Of a DNA stretch of 64,000 nucleotides, positions 1 through 8,547 are shown one piece after another; positions within the stretch are counted from its first letter, which is position 1, and each line of letters starts with the position of its first letter. The stretch comes from Floridanema evergladense (lineage in GTDB: Bacteria > Cyanobacteriota > Cyanobacteriia > Cyanobacteriales > Aerosakkonemataceae), in assembly GCF_041929205.1 (NCBI RefSeq), contig NZ_JBHFNT010000017.1; one strand, written 5' to 3'. The position numbers and the translations under genes were made by a program. A model generated the notes under the pieces. The model saw only the letters and a list, made by a program, of their open reading frames with translations. It searched no databases and had not been told where the DNA came from.

Positions 1-244
1 ATTTCAACTAGAAGTTTTACAGAGTTTTTACTGAGAGATAAATTTAATTTTGACTTACTATCAGTATTTATCGCATAAAACCTAGAATTTTTCCGTATTT
101 CCCTAAACGTTGCCTAAGTAAAACCCGTGACTTTGATAAATATACTGAGTTTTCAGTCAAGAAAAGAGGAGCGGGCGATCGCACTTTTCCTACCCTAAGC
201 AACTTGAGAAATAACTAAGTTTTTTAAGCCGGATTTGGGATAAA

Positions 245-273
245 ACAAAAAAAGAGTGAGCCAAAAAGCTCAC
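245..273 (-). terminator. Rho-independent terminator after the HNH/hypothetical gene pair
   Basis: Read on the minus strand, GTGAGC and GCTCAC form a 6-bp stem around a short T-rich loop (256-261 and 268-273) and are followed by a run of T (245-253 on the plus strand is almost all A). It lies 25 bp beyond the stop of the minus-strand gene ending at 298. Bases 1-240 contain no gene or RNA that I can recognise, only one HIP1 octamer near 177. Confidence 0.7.
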
Positions 274-297
274 CCCAGAACTTCAAAAAACTATTAA

Positions 298-687
298 TTA
301 TTCACTCACGCAGGAAGCGACAATTTGCGCTTGCTGCCACAACTTAAACAAAAAGAATTCAGTTCGATCGCTCATCGTGACGACAAAAACTCCCTCATCG
401 CTCTCAGAACTTGCCGAAACCCAGCTGCCGCGCAAACTAATTTCGACATAATCGACATCGCAAGCACTTACAGAGACAATTTCAGAATCTTCGCGTCTTG
501 CCTCAATTTCCAGACGTTCAATCCCTGGCAAATCAGCAGGTAGCAAGAACGAAGCAGTGCTCGGTTCAACGCAAATATGCCAACCAGCGCGGAGGGACAG
601 AATCACCCGTGCCGTGACCCAATCTTCTAGAGATTGTGCCAGACGCTCTAAATTAAAGCCATTTTCGGTGTAAGTGAGTTTCAGCAT
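298..687 (-). CDS. Conserved cyanobacterial hypothetical protein (129 aa), HNH-linked
   Basis: Soluble protein of 129 residues with no signal peptide or membrane segment. It starts MLKLTYTENG and looks like a small mixed alpha/beta protein with an acidic C-terminal half. An open frame extends further upstream but only inside the HNH endonuclease gene, so I chose the ATG at 687, 19 bp after the HNH stop. The close spacing and shared strand suggest cotranscription with the HNH gene and a common terminator at 245-273. I believe this family (possibly the one named after Anabaena alr0857) is often found beside this HNH gene in cyanobacteria, but I cannot check that. Function unknown. Confidence 0.8.
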   Translation of the reverse strand: MLKLTYTENGFNLERLAQSLEDWVTARVILSLRAGWHICVEPSTASFLLPADLPGIERLEIEARREDSEIVSVSACDVDYVEISLRGSWVSASSESDEGVFVVTMSDRTEFFLFKLWQQAQIVASCVSE

Positions 688-706
688 TATCGGGTTTCTC
701 CCGCTT

Positions 707-1249
707 TTATTCCAGATTTTCTTGCTGTTCGCGCCAGAACTGTTCGGCAAAAGAGACTGCTGGGTGCATCGGCGCTTTCGGTTGACTTCGCAATAGCATT
801 CCCGCTTGTAAAGGAGTACGATCGCCCTTGCGAGAATTACACCTTTCGCAGGCAATAACTACGTTATCCCAGCTGTGTTTTCCGCCCTTCGATCGGGGAA
901 TCACATGATCCAGCGTCAGATTCTTAGTACTACCGCAGTATTGGCAGCTATAATGATCCCGCCGCAAAACCTCACGCCGATTCACCGGAGGCACTTTCCA
1001 CAATCGTTCATTGCTAGTAACAGTCAGACGAATCTGTTGTGGAACATGAAACACCTGCGAAGGCGATCGAATCTGCAAAGTCTTACCCTTAATCAGATCC
1101 AAAGGTTCCGCCTTACCAGTCACCAACAAAACAACTGCACGTTTAATATTGACTCGACTCATCGGCAAGTAGTTCTGCGAAAAAACCACCACCGACTGTC
1201 CTAATACATCCATTGGATTGCGTATCTGCGATTGCGAAGCTATCGTCAC
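707..1249 (-). CDS. HNH endonuclease family protein
   Basis: 180-residue protein with a clear HNH/McrA-type nuclease core in its second half. Two CxxC zinc knuckles (C102-C105 and C134-C137) flank the active segment LTLDHVIPRSKGG (D114-H115) and an Asn at about residue 129. Zinc would be structural, and His115 would activate water for DNA cleavage. The N-terminal 90 residues form a beta-rich domain found in many single-copy cyanobacterial and plastid-lineage HNH proteins. Its biological substrate is unknown; phage-type and restriction-type roles are both possible. The start is a GTG at 1249, supported by GGAG 8 bases upstream on the minus strand; an internal ATG at 1213 is less likely. It is the first gene of a two-gene minus-strand unit. 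Confidence 0.9.
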   Translation of the reverse strand: MTIASQSQIRNPMDVLGQSVVVFSQNYLPMSRVNIKRAVVLLVTGKAEPLDLIKGKTLQIRSPSQVFHVPQQIRLTVTSNERLWKVPPVNRREVLRRDHYSCQYCGSTKNLTLDHVIPRSKGGKHSWDNVVIACERCNSRKGDRTPLQAGMLLRSQPKAPMHPAVSFAEQFWREQQENLE

Positions 1250-1261
1250 GATTCAACTCCT

Positions 1262-1304
1262 TATTTAAAAACCCCCGCCTCTTTGTTTACTTAGAAGCGG
1301 GGGT
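1262..1304 (-). terminator. Strong hairpin with T-run, minus strand
   Basis: ACCCCCGC (1271-1278) pairs perfectly with GCGGGGGT (1297-1304) around an 18-base loop. On the minus strand the stem is followed by TTTTTAAATAA. It lies just upstream of the HNH start codon, so it would end a transcript arriving from 1305-1600 or attenuate the HNH gene. No convincing gene is present in that interval. A second short inverted repeat (AGGTACAG at 1335-1342 with CTGTACCT at 1354-1361) lies next to it. Confidence 0.6.
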
Positions 1305-1675
1305 CAGAAGGTTTTTGATTCTTCTTGTTTATGCAGGTACAGTTATTCTGTGCCTGTACCTCCCGCTTCGTCTCGGTAAATTTGCTTTTAGATTACGTTG
1401 ATGATTGGCGACACTAATAAAATCGCCATCTTCCGAAATACCTCGTTCTCCAAAAATATAGATTCCCCTCAACAGACAATCCACCCCTATACCCATTCCA
1501 GCACGCCAGGTAGCTGTTTTGCCACCGTCGAAGCGTGGGAAAGAAGGCATTTGAGTGGAAAGAGACTGTTGGTAAATCACTGGAGTAGTTTTTGAAAGCT
1601 GTAACTTAGAAATCTTACTTTTTAAATACTACACTTGTATTATAGATTTGTCCACCCTTTTTTGGAGAAAAGTTC

Positions 1676-2014
1676 ATGCAAGCCTTAACTCGTACCTCAA
1701 CCACCGAAATGGACGTTACCAGCATTCGTTTAGAGAGAGAATTGAAAGATAGACTGAAAGACCTGGCTGGCAATCAGGGATATCAGGCATTAATTCGGGA
1801 AATTCTCTGGAATTACGTCCAACAAAAATCAGGTTCGTACAAACCCCAATTTTCCAAATTGGATATCAGAGCCAGTATACCCGCCACAGCCCAAAAAGAA
1901 GAACGCTGCGTACTCACAGGACAGTTTATTCAACCCCAAGAACCCATGTTATTAGGACTTACGCGCCAAGGAGAATTGGTGCCACTCAGCGTCGAAAGTT
2001 TGGCAGCAGGTTAA
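1676..2014 (+). CDS. Ribbon-helix-helix-like cyanobacterial protein
   Basis: 112-residue protein. After a short polar tail, residues 13-50 (DVTSIRLERELKDRLKDLAG, then a helix ending NYVQQ) have the beta-strand/helix/helix pattern of ribbon-helix-helix DNA-binding proteins. The C-terminal 40 residues contain a CVLTGQ motif and probably form a small beta domain. A GGAG at about 1664 sits 8-10 bases before the ATG, and a TATTAT-like -10 box is near 1638. It is monocistronic, with intergenic repeats behind it. A DNA-binding or antitoxin-like regulator is the best guess; no target is visible and no toxin gene is adjacent. Confidence 0.8.
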   Translation: MQALTRTSTTEMDVTSIRLERELKDRLKDLAGNQGYQALIREILWNYVQQKSGSYKPQFSKLDIRASIPATAQKEERCVLTGQFIQPQEPMLLGLTRQGELVPLSVESLAAG

Positions 2015-2100
2015 ACACCCATCTCGCCGGGGAACCAAATCCCCGGTTTACAAAAATAATTAAATTAATATAAATAGCTAGTTATGACCTTATACATTTT

Positions 2101-2242
2101 GATCCCCCTAAATCCCCCTTACCAAGGGGACTTTGAAAGGAGTTCTCCCCCTTGGTAAGGGAGACTTAGAATCTGGTTCCCCCTTTGGTAAGGGAGACTT
2201 AGAATCCGGTTCCCCCCTTTGGTAAGGGGGGTTAGGGGGGAT
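2101..2242. repeat. Degenerate tandem and inverted intergenic repeat
   Basis: A unit of about 34 bases with the core CCCCCTTTGGTAAGGGAGAC is repeated at least three times with small changes between 2140 and 2235. The outer ends (ATCCCCCTAAATCCCCC at about 2101-2118 and its near-complement at about 2225-2242) are inverted, so the whole block could fold into one long stem. This is the widespread AT-CCCCC / GGGGG palindrome of cyanobacterial intergenic DNA. An open frame on the minus strand here is only a by-product of the repeat. Confidence 0.7.
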
Positions 2243-2283
2243 CTAATCTGCGTTACATTAAATTGGATTAAATGTCTCTTTTC

Positions 2284-2333
2284 AGTCCTCTTCAGAGGAC
2301 TTAAGCTATTAGCCAGGGACTTGAGTCCCTGGC
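2284..2333. repeat. Two perfect palindromes upstream of the retron locus
   Basis: AGTCCTCT/AGAGGACT (2284-2291 and 2294-2301) and GCCAGGGACT/AGTCCCTGGC (2312-2321 and 2324-2333) are perfect hairpins with 2-base loops. They stand 35 bp before the start codon of the WGR-HEAT gene. Such palindromes recur in cyanobacterial genomes. Here they lie in the leader of the first retron-locus gene and could influence its expression. Confidence 0.65.
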
Positions 2334-2367
2334 GGGATGGAAGATTTTCGACACAGGAAGAACCACG

Positions 2368-5300
2368 ATGCAACTAATTAAGCGAACCACCCTTCATTAC
2401 CAAGAAGGAACTTCCGACAAAGTTTATGAAGTCGATCTTTGTTTGGTTGGGGGCGATCGATACGTGGTAAACTTCCGCTACGGTCGCCGAGGCGCTACCC
2501 TCAAAGAAGGAGTAAAAACCGAGCAACCAGTAACTCTAGCCCAAGCTGAAAAAGTTTTTGAGAAATTAGTCAGCGAAAAGACAAAAAAAGGCTATCAAGA
2601 TGTTAGCAACACTGGAGTTGCTGAAACTCCCGCACCGAAAAAAGCTAAATCTTCAGATCCAAATAAAGCCCGTAAAACTGCGATTTTAAATCGACTTGCC
2701 GAACAGGAAGAGGAAAATTGGCCTTTAGAAAGAGTGATTTGGCGAGCCGGAGAATTAAAAATTAAAGAAGCAGTTTCCTCACTTGTAGAACTTATCGGTA
2801 CAGACGAACCTTTAAGGGATTATTGCATTGCTTGGGCGTTAGGAAACTGCGGTGATAAAAAAGCTTTACCCGCTTTAAAAGAGTTATATCAAAATCCCCA
2901 AACTCCCGAATTCGTGCGGCGAATTTCTTGGGAAGCAGCATTTAAACTTTCGGAGGAAGCAGAGAAGGGGAATTTGCGATCGCAAAAAATAGCCGAACTA
3001 CCCAAGCTATTACAAGAAACAGCTAAAAATGGTTCGGCAACAGAATTTGCCAACCTCTTAAAAGCATATCTACAGAGTTGCGATTACCAAGGTTTTGCCG
3101 TCCTCGATACCATCTACCAAATTAATAACGAAAATGTCCGTCCCGCACTCTTAGAAATTCTGCGAACCGCACCATTTAAACCGAACTATTTCAAACAGAT
3201 TCGCCACATTTTCAAAGTAGCTGAATATCGTTTAGATGCAGAAGTTTTTGGAATTATAGCTTACCGGATTGAAAAAGAGAAGGCAAATTTTCGTACCGAT
3301 CGTTATCGGATAAATATTCCAGAAGTTGGTGAATTAGTAAGATACGGTTACAAATATAATCCTGACACAAGGCAATGGTATCAAGTTGCTAATGATGAGA
3401 TTTCAGCAGAATTAAAAAGCCCTAATTCAAGAATTGCTTACAGCAGTTTAACTCGTGATTATCTACAAAGTAGGGTTTGGCGCACCCTAAAAAAATTAGG
3501 AGAAATCAGTGATGATAATTACGTGAAAATTGCTGCTAACATTCTTTTACAATATTCCGATAATGATGCACAACCAGTCAAAACAACAACTGTCTCTCAA
3601 TGGCAAAGATTCAACGATAATTGGGAGAATATTACTATTAGTAAAAGCTGGGATATCTACGCTGGCTATCTCACATTTAATCACATCCTTTATGAAAACA
3701 GCCCCCGTTACGAATACAAAGAAAATAACAAAGCGTGGTTATGTAAAGAAAACTATAAACCAGGAGATCCAGAACCAAATGTACGGGAAGAAGCTTTCCC
3801 GAAACTTTGGGAACAACAACCTACAGAATTGTTGAATTTATTATTAGAAAGTAACTGCCAACCAGTACATCAATTCGCCATCAAAGCATTGCGCGAATGT
3901 TCTCAGTTTTGCACAGAGTTAGACACAGCAACAATCATTAAATTACTGAGTAAACCTTATGAAATCACAGCGAGATTTGCCTTTGAATTAGCCCAAAGTC
4001 TTTACAACTCTGCCGCACCTAATTTAGAATTAGTTTTAGCTTTAGCAAGTTGTGTAATTCCTGAAGCTAGAACCACAGCTTATCGCTGGATTGAAGAAAC
4101 AAGAGAACCCTTTCTCGCTGATGCTAATTTTATCACTGCTTTAGTCATTAATCCTTTTGCTGATACTCGCCAATTCGCCCGTCAACTCCTCAATTCTTCA
4201 ATTCTCAATGAGAATGCAGCAAAACTTTTAATCGTTAAAATCATCACCGAAGTTTTAGCATTACCCAACGACGCAGGGGAAAAAGCAAAAGACATCGCGG
4301 AAACTCTCCTAACTTGTTTTACTCCGCAGTTACGCACTTTGGGAATGTCAATTATTCAAGATTTACTGAGACATCCTGTATTAGAAGTGCAAGAATTAGG
4401 CGCAAGAATCCTCTTAAATCATGAAACACCAGCCGCAAATTTACCACCCGGATTAATCGATTCTTTAATAGTCTCAGAATACGAATCAATTCGCGGACTT
4501 GGGATTAGAATTTTTGGACAACTTCCCGATTCAACTTTATTAAATCAGTATTCATTGCTCATCGCAATGGCAACTCATGAATTAGCCGATATTCGTAACG
4601 CCATTCGCCCAGTTATTCGCCGCCTCGCAGTAGATCATTCTGACTTCGCCGCTAGGTTAGCAACGGAAACGATCGATCTTTTAATGATATCAAAAACAAA
4701 AGAAGAAGTTTGTCAATATCTCGTTCGTTTCTTGAAAGAAGATTTACCAGAATGGATGACAAATATTAGCAAAGATACTGCTTTGAGATTGCTAAAAGCG
4801 AAATCTTCTGCAACTCAGGAATTAGCAGGGTATGTAATCATCGCCAATGCTGATAAATGGGCAGAAGAATTTGAAACAATGGAAATAGTTAAACTGGCGG
4901 ATAATGAAATTTTAGCTGTGAGAGAAGCGGCGCGAGAAATATTTCTGAAAAGCTTGCCTCGCTTGCGGGGAAATGAAGCAGAAATGTTATCTGGCGTGCG
5001 AATAGTTGAAAGTAAATGGGAAGATAGTCAAGAATTTGGTTTTCGCTTATTCAATACTTTCTTTACTGCGGAAGATTTGACACCCAGCGTGTTAATTACT
5101 CTCTGCGATAGCATCAAAGAAGAAGTTCGCAGTTTTGGGCGAAACTTGGTAACTCGCTATTTTCAAGAAGCTGACGGACAAGAGTATTTGCTAAAATTTA
5201 GCGAACACCCAGCAACAGATATGCAGTTATTTGTCACCAACTATTTGGAAAATTACGCTGTTAACGATCCCGAAAAATTGGAGGAATTAACACCTTATTT

Positions 5301-5556
5301 TATCACAGTTTTGTGTTTAGTAAATCGGGGAAGTGTGGCGAAAAAACGCATTTTTGCTTTTTTGAATGGGGAGGCGCAAAAGAGTTTAGAAGCTGCTACC
5401 GTAGTAGCAGAAATCATGACCCGACAATCTGCAACAATGGTAATAGCTGATAAGGCAGCTGCGATCGAATGTATGGTAAACATCAAACGCACTTATCCAG
5501 ATTTAGAATTACCAATTTTAGTGAAAGAATTTAAAACCGCAGATGAACGCAGATGA
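2368..5556 (+). CDS. WGR-domain plus HEAT/ARM-repeat protein of the retron locus
   Basis: 1062-residue soluble protein. Residues 1-80 are a WGR domain (core VVNFRYGRRGATLKEG), a fold found in PARPs and in bacterial MolR-like proteins that binds nucleic acid or protein partners. A charged linker (80-115) is followed by about 900 residues of helical repeats (HEAT/ARM type) with recurring patterns such as LVELIGTDEPLRDYCIAWAL. A central insertion rich in Tyr/Asn/Trp (about 310-480) breaks the repeats. The ATG at 2368 is preceded by AGGAAG. It is the first gene of a + strand series ending with a retron RT. HEAT/ARM plus winged-helix SWIM proteins are, as I recall, the partners of RT in type XIII retrons, so this is a candidate effector subunit. 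The last codons run into a short GCAGATGAAC tandem repeat (5539-5570). Confidence 0.88.
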   Translation: MQLIKRTTLHYQEGTSDKVYEVDLCLVGGDRYVVNFRYGRRGATLKEGVKTEQPVTLAQAEKVFEKLVSEKTKKGYQDVSNTGVAETPAPKKAKSSDPNKARKTAILNRLAEQEEENWPLERVIWRAGELKIKEAVSSLVELIGTDEPLRDYCIAWALGNCGDKKALPALKELYQNPQTPEFVRRISWEAAFKLSEEAEKGNLRSQKIAELPKLLQETAKNGSATEFANLLKAYLQSCDYQGFAVLDTIYQINNENVRPALLEILRTAPFKPNYFKQIRHIFKVAEYRLDAEVFGIIAYRIEKEKANFRTDRYRINIPEVGELVRYGYKYNPDTRQWYQVANDEISAELKSPNSRIAYSSLTRDYLQSRVWRTLKKLGEISDDNYVKIAANILLQYSDNDAQPVKTTTVSQWQRFNDNWENITISKSWDIYAGYLTFNHILYENSPRYEYKENNKAWLCKENYKPGDPEPNVREEAFPKLWEQQPTELLNLLLESNCQPVHQFAIKALRECSQFCTELDTATIIKLLSKPYEITARFAFELAQSLYNSAAPNLELVLALASCVIPEARTTAYRWIEETREPFLADANFITALVINPFADTRQFARQLLNSSILNENAAKLLIVKIITEVLALPNDAGEKAKDIAETLLTCFTPQLRTLGMSIIQDLLRHPVLEVQELGARILLNHETPAANLPPGLIDSLIVSEYESIRGLGIRIFGQLPDSTLLNQYSLLIAMATHELADIRNAIRPVIRRLAVDHSDFAARLATETIDLLMISKTKEEVCQYLVRFLKEDLPEWMTNISKDTALRLLKAKSSATQELAGYVIIANADKWAEEFETMEIVKLADNEILAVREAAREIFLKSLPRLRGNEAEMLSGVRIVESKWEDSQEFGFRLFNTFFTAEDLTPSVLITLCDSIKEEVRSFGRNLVTRYFQEADGQEYLLKFSEHPATDMQLFVTNYLENYAVNDPEKLEELTPYFITVLCLVNRGSVAKKRIFAFLNGEAQKSLEAATVVAEIMTRQSATMVIADKAAAIECMVNIKRTYPDLELPILVKEFKTADERR

Positions 5557-5693
5557 ACGCAGATGGAATTTATATTCCTTCGCATCTTAGCAGATAACCT
5601 CTCATCATTTCTTTCTTTGCGTCCTTTGCGTCCTTCGCGGTTTAAAAAAATGAATTATCGTTACACTGTAGTTATTCAAGGATAACAATTGCT

Positions 5694-7337
5694 ATGGAAG
5701 TAAATTACGCTTACAAAGGAAGTACTGCTGTTGTCGATAAGGGCGATCGCACTCAGATGTCATTCTCCCCCGACACCAAGCGCGAACCTACATTTTTCAT
5801 CGGAGAATTGCGCCAAAATATCGCTTTTCGAGAAGCAATTAGCGCCTTACATGACGTAGTTGTTTCCGACTTGCGTTTCAAACCAAAAGATAAAACAGAA
5901 TATAAAGAATGGGCGGCGAAACAGTTAGAAATTGACTGGCAAAAAGTAGCGGTACAAAGGCAAGAAATTGTTAACCGAATGCAGGAATTGCGGACGGAAT
6001 TGAACAATTTGTACAATCAACATTATCAACGCCTCAAACCATACTATGATGCTAGAGAAAAATTTCGTCAATACGCATTCCGCAAAGAATTAGACATTTA
6101 CTTTCTCTTCGATCCAGTAATTACAGTTCACCCAGACGAAATATTTTTTGAATGTTTCAGTGTCGATGAATCAAGTTATGGGCGACTCGGCGCAAGTTAC
6201 GAAGTCTTTAAAAATATCGATGAATTTGCTTGCGGAACAACTAACATCGATTACTCTCACGATTTGTACAATGAGTTTCAGAAAATCCGCAATTACAAGA
6301 CAACAAAATTAGAAGTCGATCCTTCAGGTTTTGAAGTTCAAACTACTAACGAAGAATCATTTAAAGAAGTCAAAATCGATTTACCAGATAGCTGGGTAAG
6401 GGGTTTTTTACAAGTAAGTTCCGCCATGTCTTTACCCGCCACAAAATTCGATTTACACCCAATGGATATTCACAATCTTTGTTTCGTTTTGCGGCGACAC
6501 AAAGAAAAGAAAGGGCCAAGAGGAATGCGGTATCATCTAACACCTGGGCAACCTGTACGGGTAGTGTTTGAACCCTGGAATATTGAGGTTGTCTGTTCCC
6601 GTTCTCCCTACTTGGGAAATGACGAACAGGTAATTCGCGTTTGGGGTCGCCGTCGCTTGCACATCTTGGAACGCTTGATTCCCATTGCGAAAAAGTTTAC
6701 CGTTTATCTACTCGGTACGGGGATGCCTTCCTTTTATGTTGCAGATTTGGGCGATCTGTCCTTTACCTTGGGTTTGTCGGGATGGACAACAAACGATTGG
6801 GCGCAAGCGGGGAACTTTGACTTGATGGCACCTCGCGCCGAAGTGGATAACTTGACAAAACAGCAAATTTTCAACGCTTTAAAACAAAATTGGGCAGAAA
6901 CGCCCGATGTGCTTGCCCGTAGATTGAACTTAGACCGTTCTGTAGTTCTCGGTGCATTAAGTAGTTACACGCAAGCTGGTAGTGCAATTTTTGACTTAAA
7001 CAAGCAAGTATATCGCGTGCGGGAATTAAGTCGCGAACCGCTACCAATGGAGAAATTACGATTTGCTAATGAAAGAGAGGAAAAAGCGACTCGTTTTTTA
7101 AGTCAAAATGCGGTCGAAGTTACTTCTTGTACTAGCGATGCTGCTAATGTTTTGGTTTTGCAAGGTGTGGTCAAAGATCAGGAAAAAACTTATAATCCCT
7201 CTTTGACGATCGACTCAGATCAGCGTATAATTCAAGCAGAATGTACCTGCAATTGGCACTTACAAAATAAGTTGTTCAAAGGCCCATGTGAACACATTTT
7301 GGCTTTAAGAACACATCACTTTCGTCAACGCAGGTAA
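5694..7337 (+). CDS. Winged-helix SWIM zinc-finger protein of the retron locus
   Basis: 547-residue soluble protein. A helical, charged segment lies at about 60-130 and a mixed domain of unknown type at 130-370. A winged-helix-like region follows (about 379-440, LTKQQIFNALKQNWAET then RRLNLDRSVVLGALSSY). The C-terminus is a SWIM zinc finger with C517-x-C519, then 12 residues to C532-x-H534. SWIM fingers bind nucleic acid or protein partners. The gene starts at ATG 5694, 137 bp after the WGR-HEAT gene and on the same strand. Its 3' end is followed by the retron RNA only 10 bp later. In the classification I remember, a protein of exactly this build (WHSWIM) accompanies a HEAT/ARM protein and an RT in one retron type, so it is probably part of an anti-phage system. 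Confidence 0.87.
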   Translation: MEVNYAYKGSTAVVDKGDRTQMSFSPDTKREPTFFIGELRQNIAFREAISALHDVVVSDLRFKPKDKTEYKEWAAKQLEIDWQKVAVQRQEIVNRMQELRTELNNLYNQHYQRLKPYYDAREKFRQYAFRKELDIYFLFDPVITVHPDEIFFECFSVDESSYGRLGASYEVFKNIDEFACGTTNIDYSHDLYNEFQKIRNYKTTKLEVDPSGFEVQTTNEESFKEVKIDLPDSWVRGFLQVSSAMSLPATKFDLHPMDIHNLCFVLRRHKEKKGPRGMRYHLTPGQPVRVVFEPWNIEVVCSRSPYLGNDEQVIRVWGRRRLHILERLIPIAKKFTVYLLGTGMPSFYVADLGDLSFTLGLSGWTTNDWAQAGNFDLMAPRAEVDNLTKQQIFNALKQNWAETPDVLARRLNLDRSVVLGALSSYTQAGSAIFDLNKQVYRVRELSREPLPMEKLRFANEREEKATRFLSQNAVEVTSCTSDAANVLVLQGVVKDQEKTYNPSLTIDSDQRIIQAECTCNWHLQNKLFKGPCEHILALRTHHFRQRR

Positions 7338-7347
7338 CTTCCAAATT

Positions 7348-7578
7348 CGCTATACCAGTAGGCACCAACAACCTTGCATTCTGGGCAGTGGATCGCTGTC
7401 CTTGCGCTTAGTCCGCCCACGCATCACTAGCCCGCTCTTGACTGTGCCTAGTCTCAGGTACCCTCGCTATTCCGGTTTGGTTTCCGTGAAACTAATGAGC
7501 GAGGGTACCTGGACTAGGCTGGAGTTGAGCGATCTAGTCCTGAGATGTTTACGAAGGGGAAACCTACTGGTAATAGCG
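7348..7578 (+). ncRNA. Candidate retron msr-msd RNA
   Basis: The interval has the architecture expected of a retron non-coding RNA. The 5' end CGCTATACCAGTAGG (7348-7362, a1) pairs with CCTACTGGTAATAGCG (7563-7578, a2) with one bulged base. A G follows or ends a1 (7361/7362), where the 2'-5' branch to cDNA would form. An msr-type hairpin is at 7383-7388/7396-7401. The putative msd is a 22-bp stem, GCCTAGTC plus CAGGTACCCTCGCT (7446-7468, one bulged T) with AGCGAGGGTACCTG plus GACTAGGC (7498-7519). Its 29-base loop holds a small inner hairpin (GTTT 7480-7483 / AAAC 7489-7492). A T-rich run (7579-7589) follows a2. A short open frame across this region is better explained as an accident. It lies one gene upstream of the RT. 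The assignment is from pairing by eye; the msDNA is not demonstrated. Confidence 0.82.
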
Positions 7579-7621
7579 TTTTATTTTTTGCTTAATTTAA
7601 TCAGTTTGGATGGCAGAGATT

Positions 7622-8518
7622 ATGAGCGAACCAATTAAAATTCTGTTGCAAACTACCATTTCCACGACTGAAGATGATTGGAGTATTGCCCGTTTCTCGC
7701 TATTAAGAGATTATCTCGCCTCTGTCAAAGATGAAGCCGGAAATTATCTATTTCAAGTAACAGCAAGAGATCGAGAATCTGATGCCCAAGGAAATGACCC
7801 AGTTTTAAGTAATTTGGGTGATTCGGATTTTGATGAATTATGGTTATTTGCTGTTGATGTGGGTGATGGTTTAACCAAGCAAGATATTGCCGGAATTGAG
7901 GCATTTAATAAGCGTGGAGGGGGAATTTTAGCAACGCGAGATCATCAAGATTTGGGTTGTTCTATTTGCGATATTCCGATAATTGGCGTTGCCCATTATT
8001 TCCAAACTAAAAATCCCGATCCAGATGAAACTCGGCGCTGTGTCGATGATATTTATACTAGTTATATTTCTTGGCCTAACTATCATTCTGGACGCAACGG
8101 CGACTATCAAAAAATTATCCCTGTTGCACCCATTCACGAACTATTAAAAAATCCCGATTTGCCTTCAGGAATCATCGAATTTTTCCCCGCCCATCCCCAC
8201 GAAGGCGCTGTAGGAATTGCCCCAGATGCAAAGAATGGCAAGGTAATTGCTATGGGTAAAAGTTTAGTTTCAAGGCGAACATTTAACTTAGCTGTAGCTT
8301 TTGAAAGTGTCAAAGATTCTGAAGGAAATCAACTGGGGCGTGGAGTGGCAGAATCAACTTTTCATCATTTCTGTGATTACAATTGGGATGCGGATATGGG
8401 TTGTCCTAGCTTTGTGGATGAAGCTCCGGGAAACACTATAAAAACCGAACCTCGTGCTTTGGAAGATGTCCATACTTATATGCGGAATTTGGCTTTGTGG
8501 CTGGCACATAAAATGTAA
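7622..8518 (+). CDS. ThuA/GATase1-like hypothetical protein inside the retron locus
   Basis: 298-residue soluble protein starting MSEPIKILLQ. An in-frame ATG 12 bases earlier (7610) is also possible; neither has a good ribosome-binding site. The fold suggested by the sequence is Rossmann-like, of the ThuA or class-I glutamine-amidotransferase type: a strand LWLFAVDVG, a helix ending in FNKRGGGILATRDHQDLG, and several His/Asp-rich segments (SWPNYHSGR, FFPAHPHEGA). I see no obvious Cys nucleophile elbow, so amidotransferase chemistry is doubtful. It sits 43 bp after the ncRNA and 29 bp before the RT, on the same strand. It may be an extra retron component or a passenger gene. Exact function unknown. 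Confidence 0.75.
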   Translation: MSEPIKILLQTTISTTEDDWSIARFSLLRDYLASVKDEAGNYLFQVTARDRESDAQGNDPVLSNLGDSDFDELWLFAVDVGDGLTKQDIAGIEAFNKRGGGILATRDHQDLGCSICDIPIIGVAHYFQTKNPDPDETRRCVDDIYTSYISWPNYHSGRNGDYQKIIPVAPIHELLKNPDLPSGIIEFFPAHPHEGAVGIAPDAKNGKVIAMGKSLVSRRTFNLAVAFESVKDSEGNQLGRGVAESTFHHFCDYNWDADMGCPSFVDEAPGNTIKTEPRALEDVHTYMRNLALWLAHKM

Positions 8519-8547
8519 AGAAATCTGCTAAATTAAGCTAAAATGAT

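Noticed and set aside
1329..1580. Minus-strand open frame of about 83 codons upstream of the HNH gene, followed by a good terminator
   Set aside because: It begins with GTG without a ribosome-binding site, has no recognisable domain, and its composition is not clearly coding. The terminator is kept as a feature, but the frame is not supported.
2284..2333. CRISPR-like repeats
   Set aside because: The palindromes differ from each other and are not separated by spacers of constant length; no CRISPR array occurs anywhere in the window.
2119..2373. Minus-strand open frame over the repeats before the retron locus
   Set aside because: Its content (SPLTPLTKGG-like repeats) is the translated palindromic repeat.
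7402..7638. Plus-strand open frame of 78 codons between the SWIM gene and the ThuA-like gene
   Set aside because: It lies across the strong inverted repeats of the proposed retron RNA, which explain the sequence better; there is no ribosome-binding site or family resemblance.
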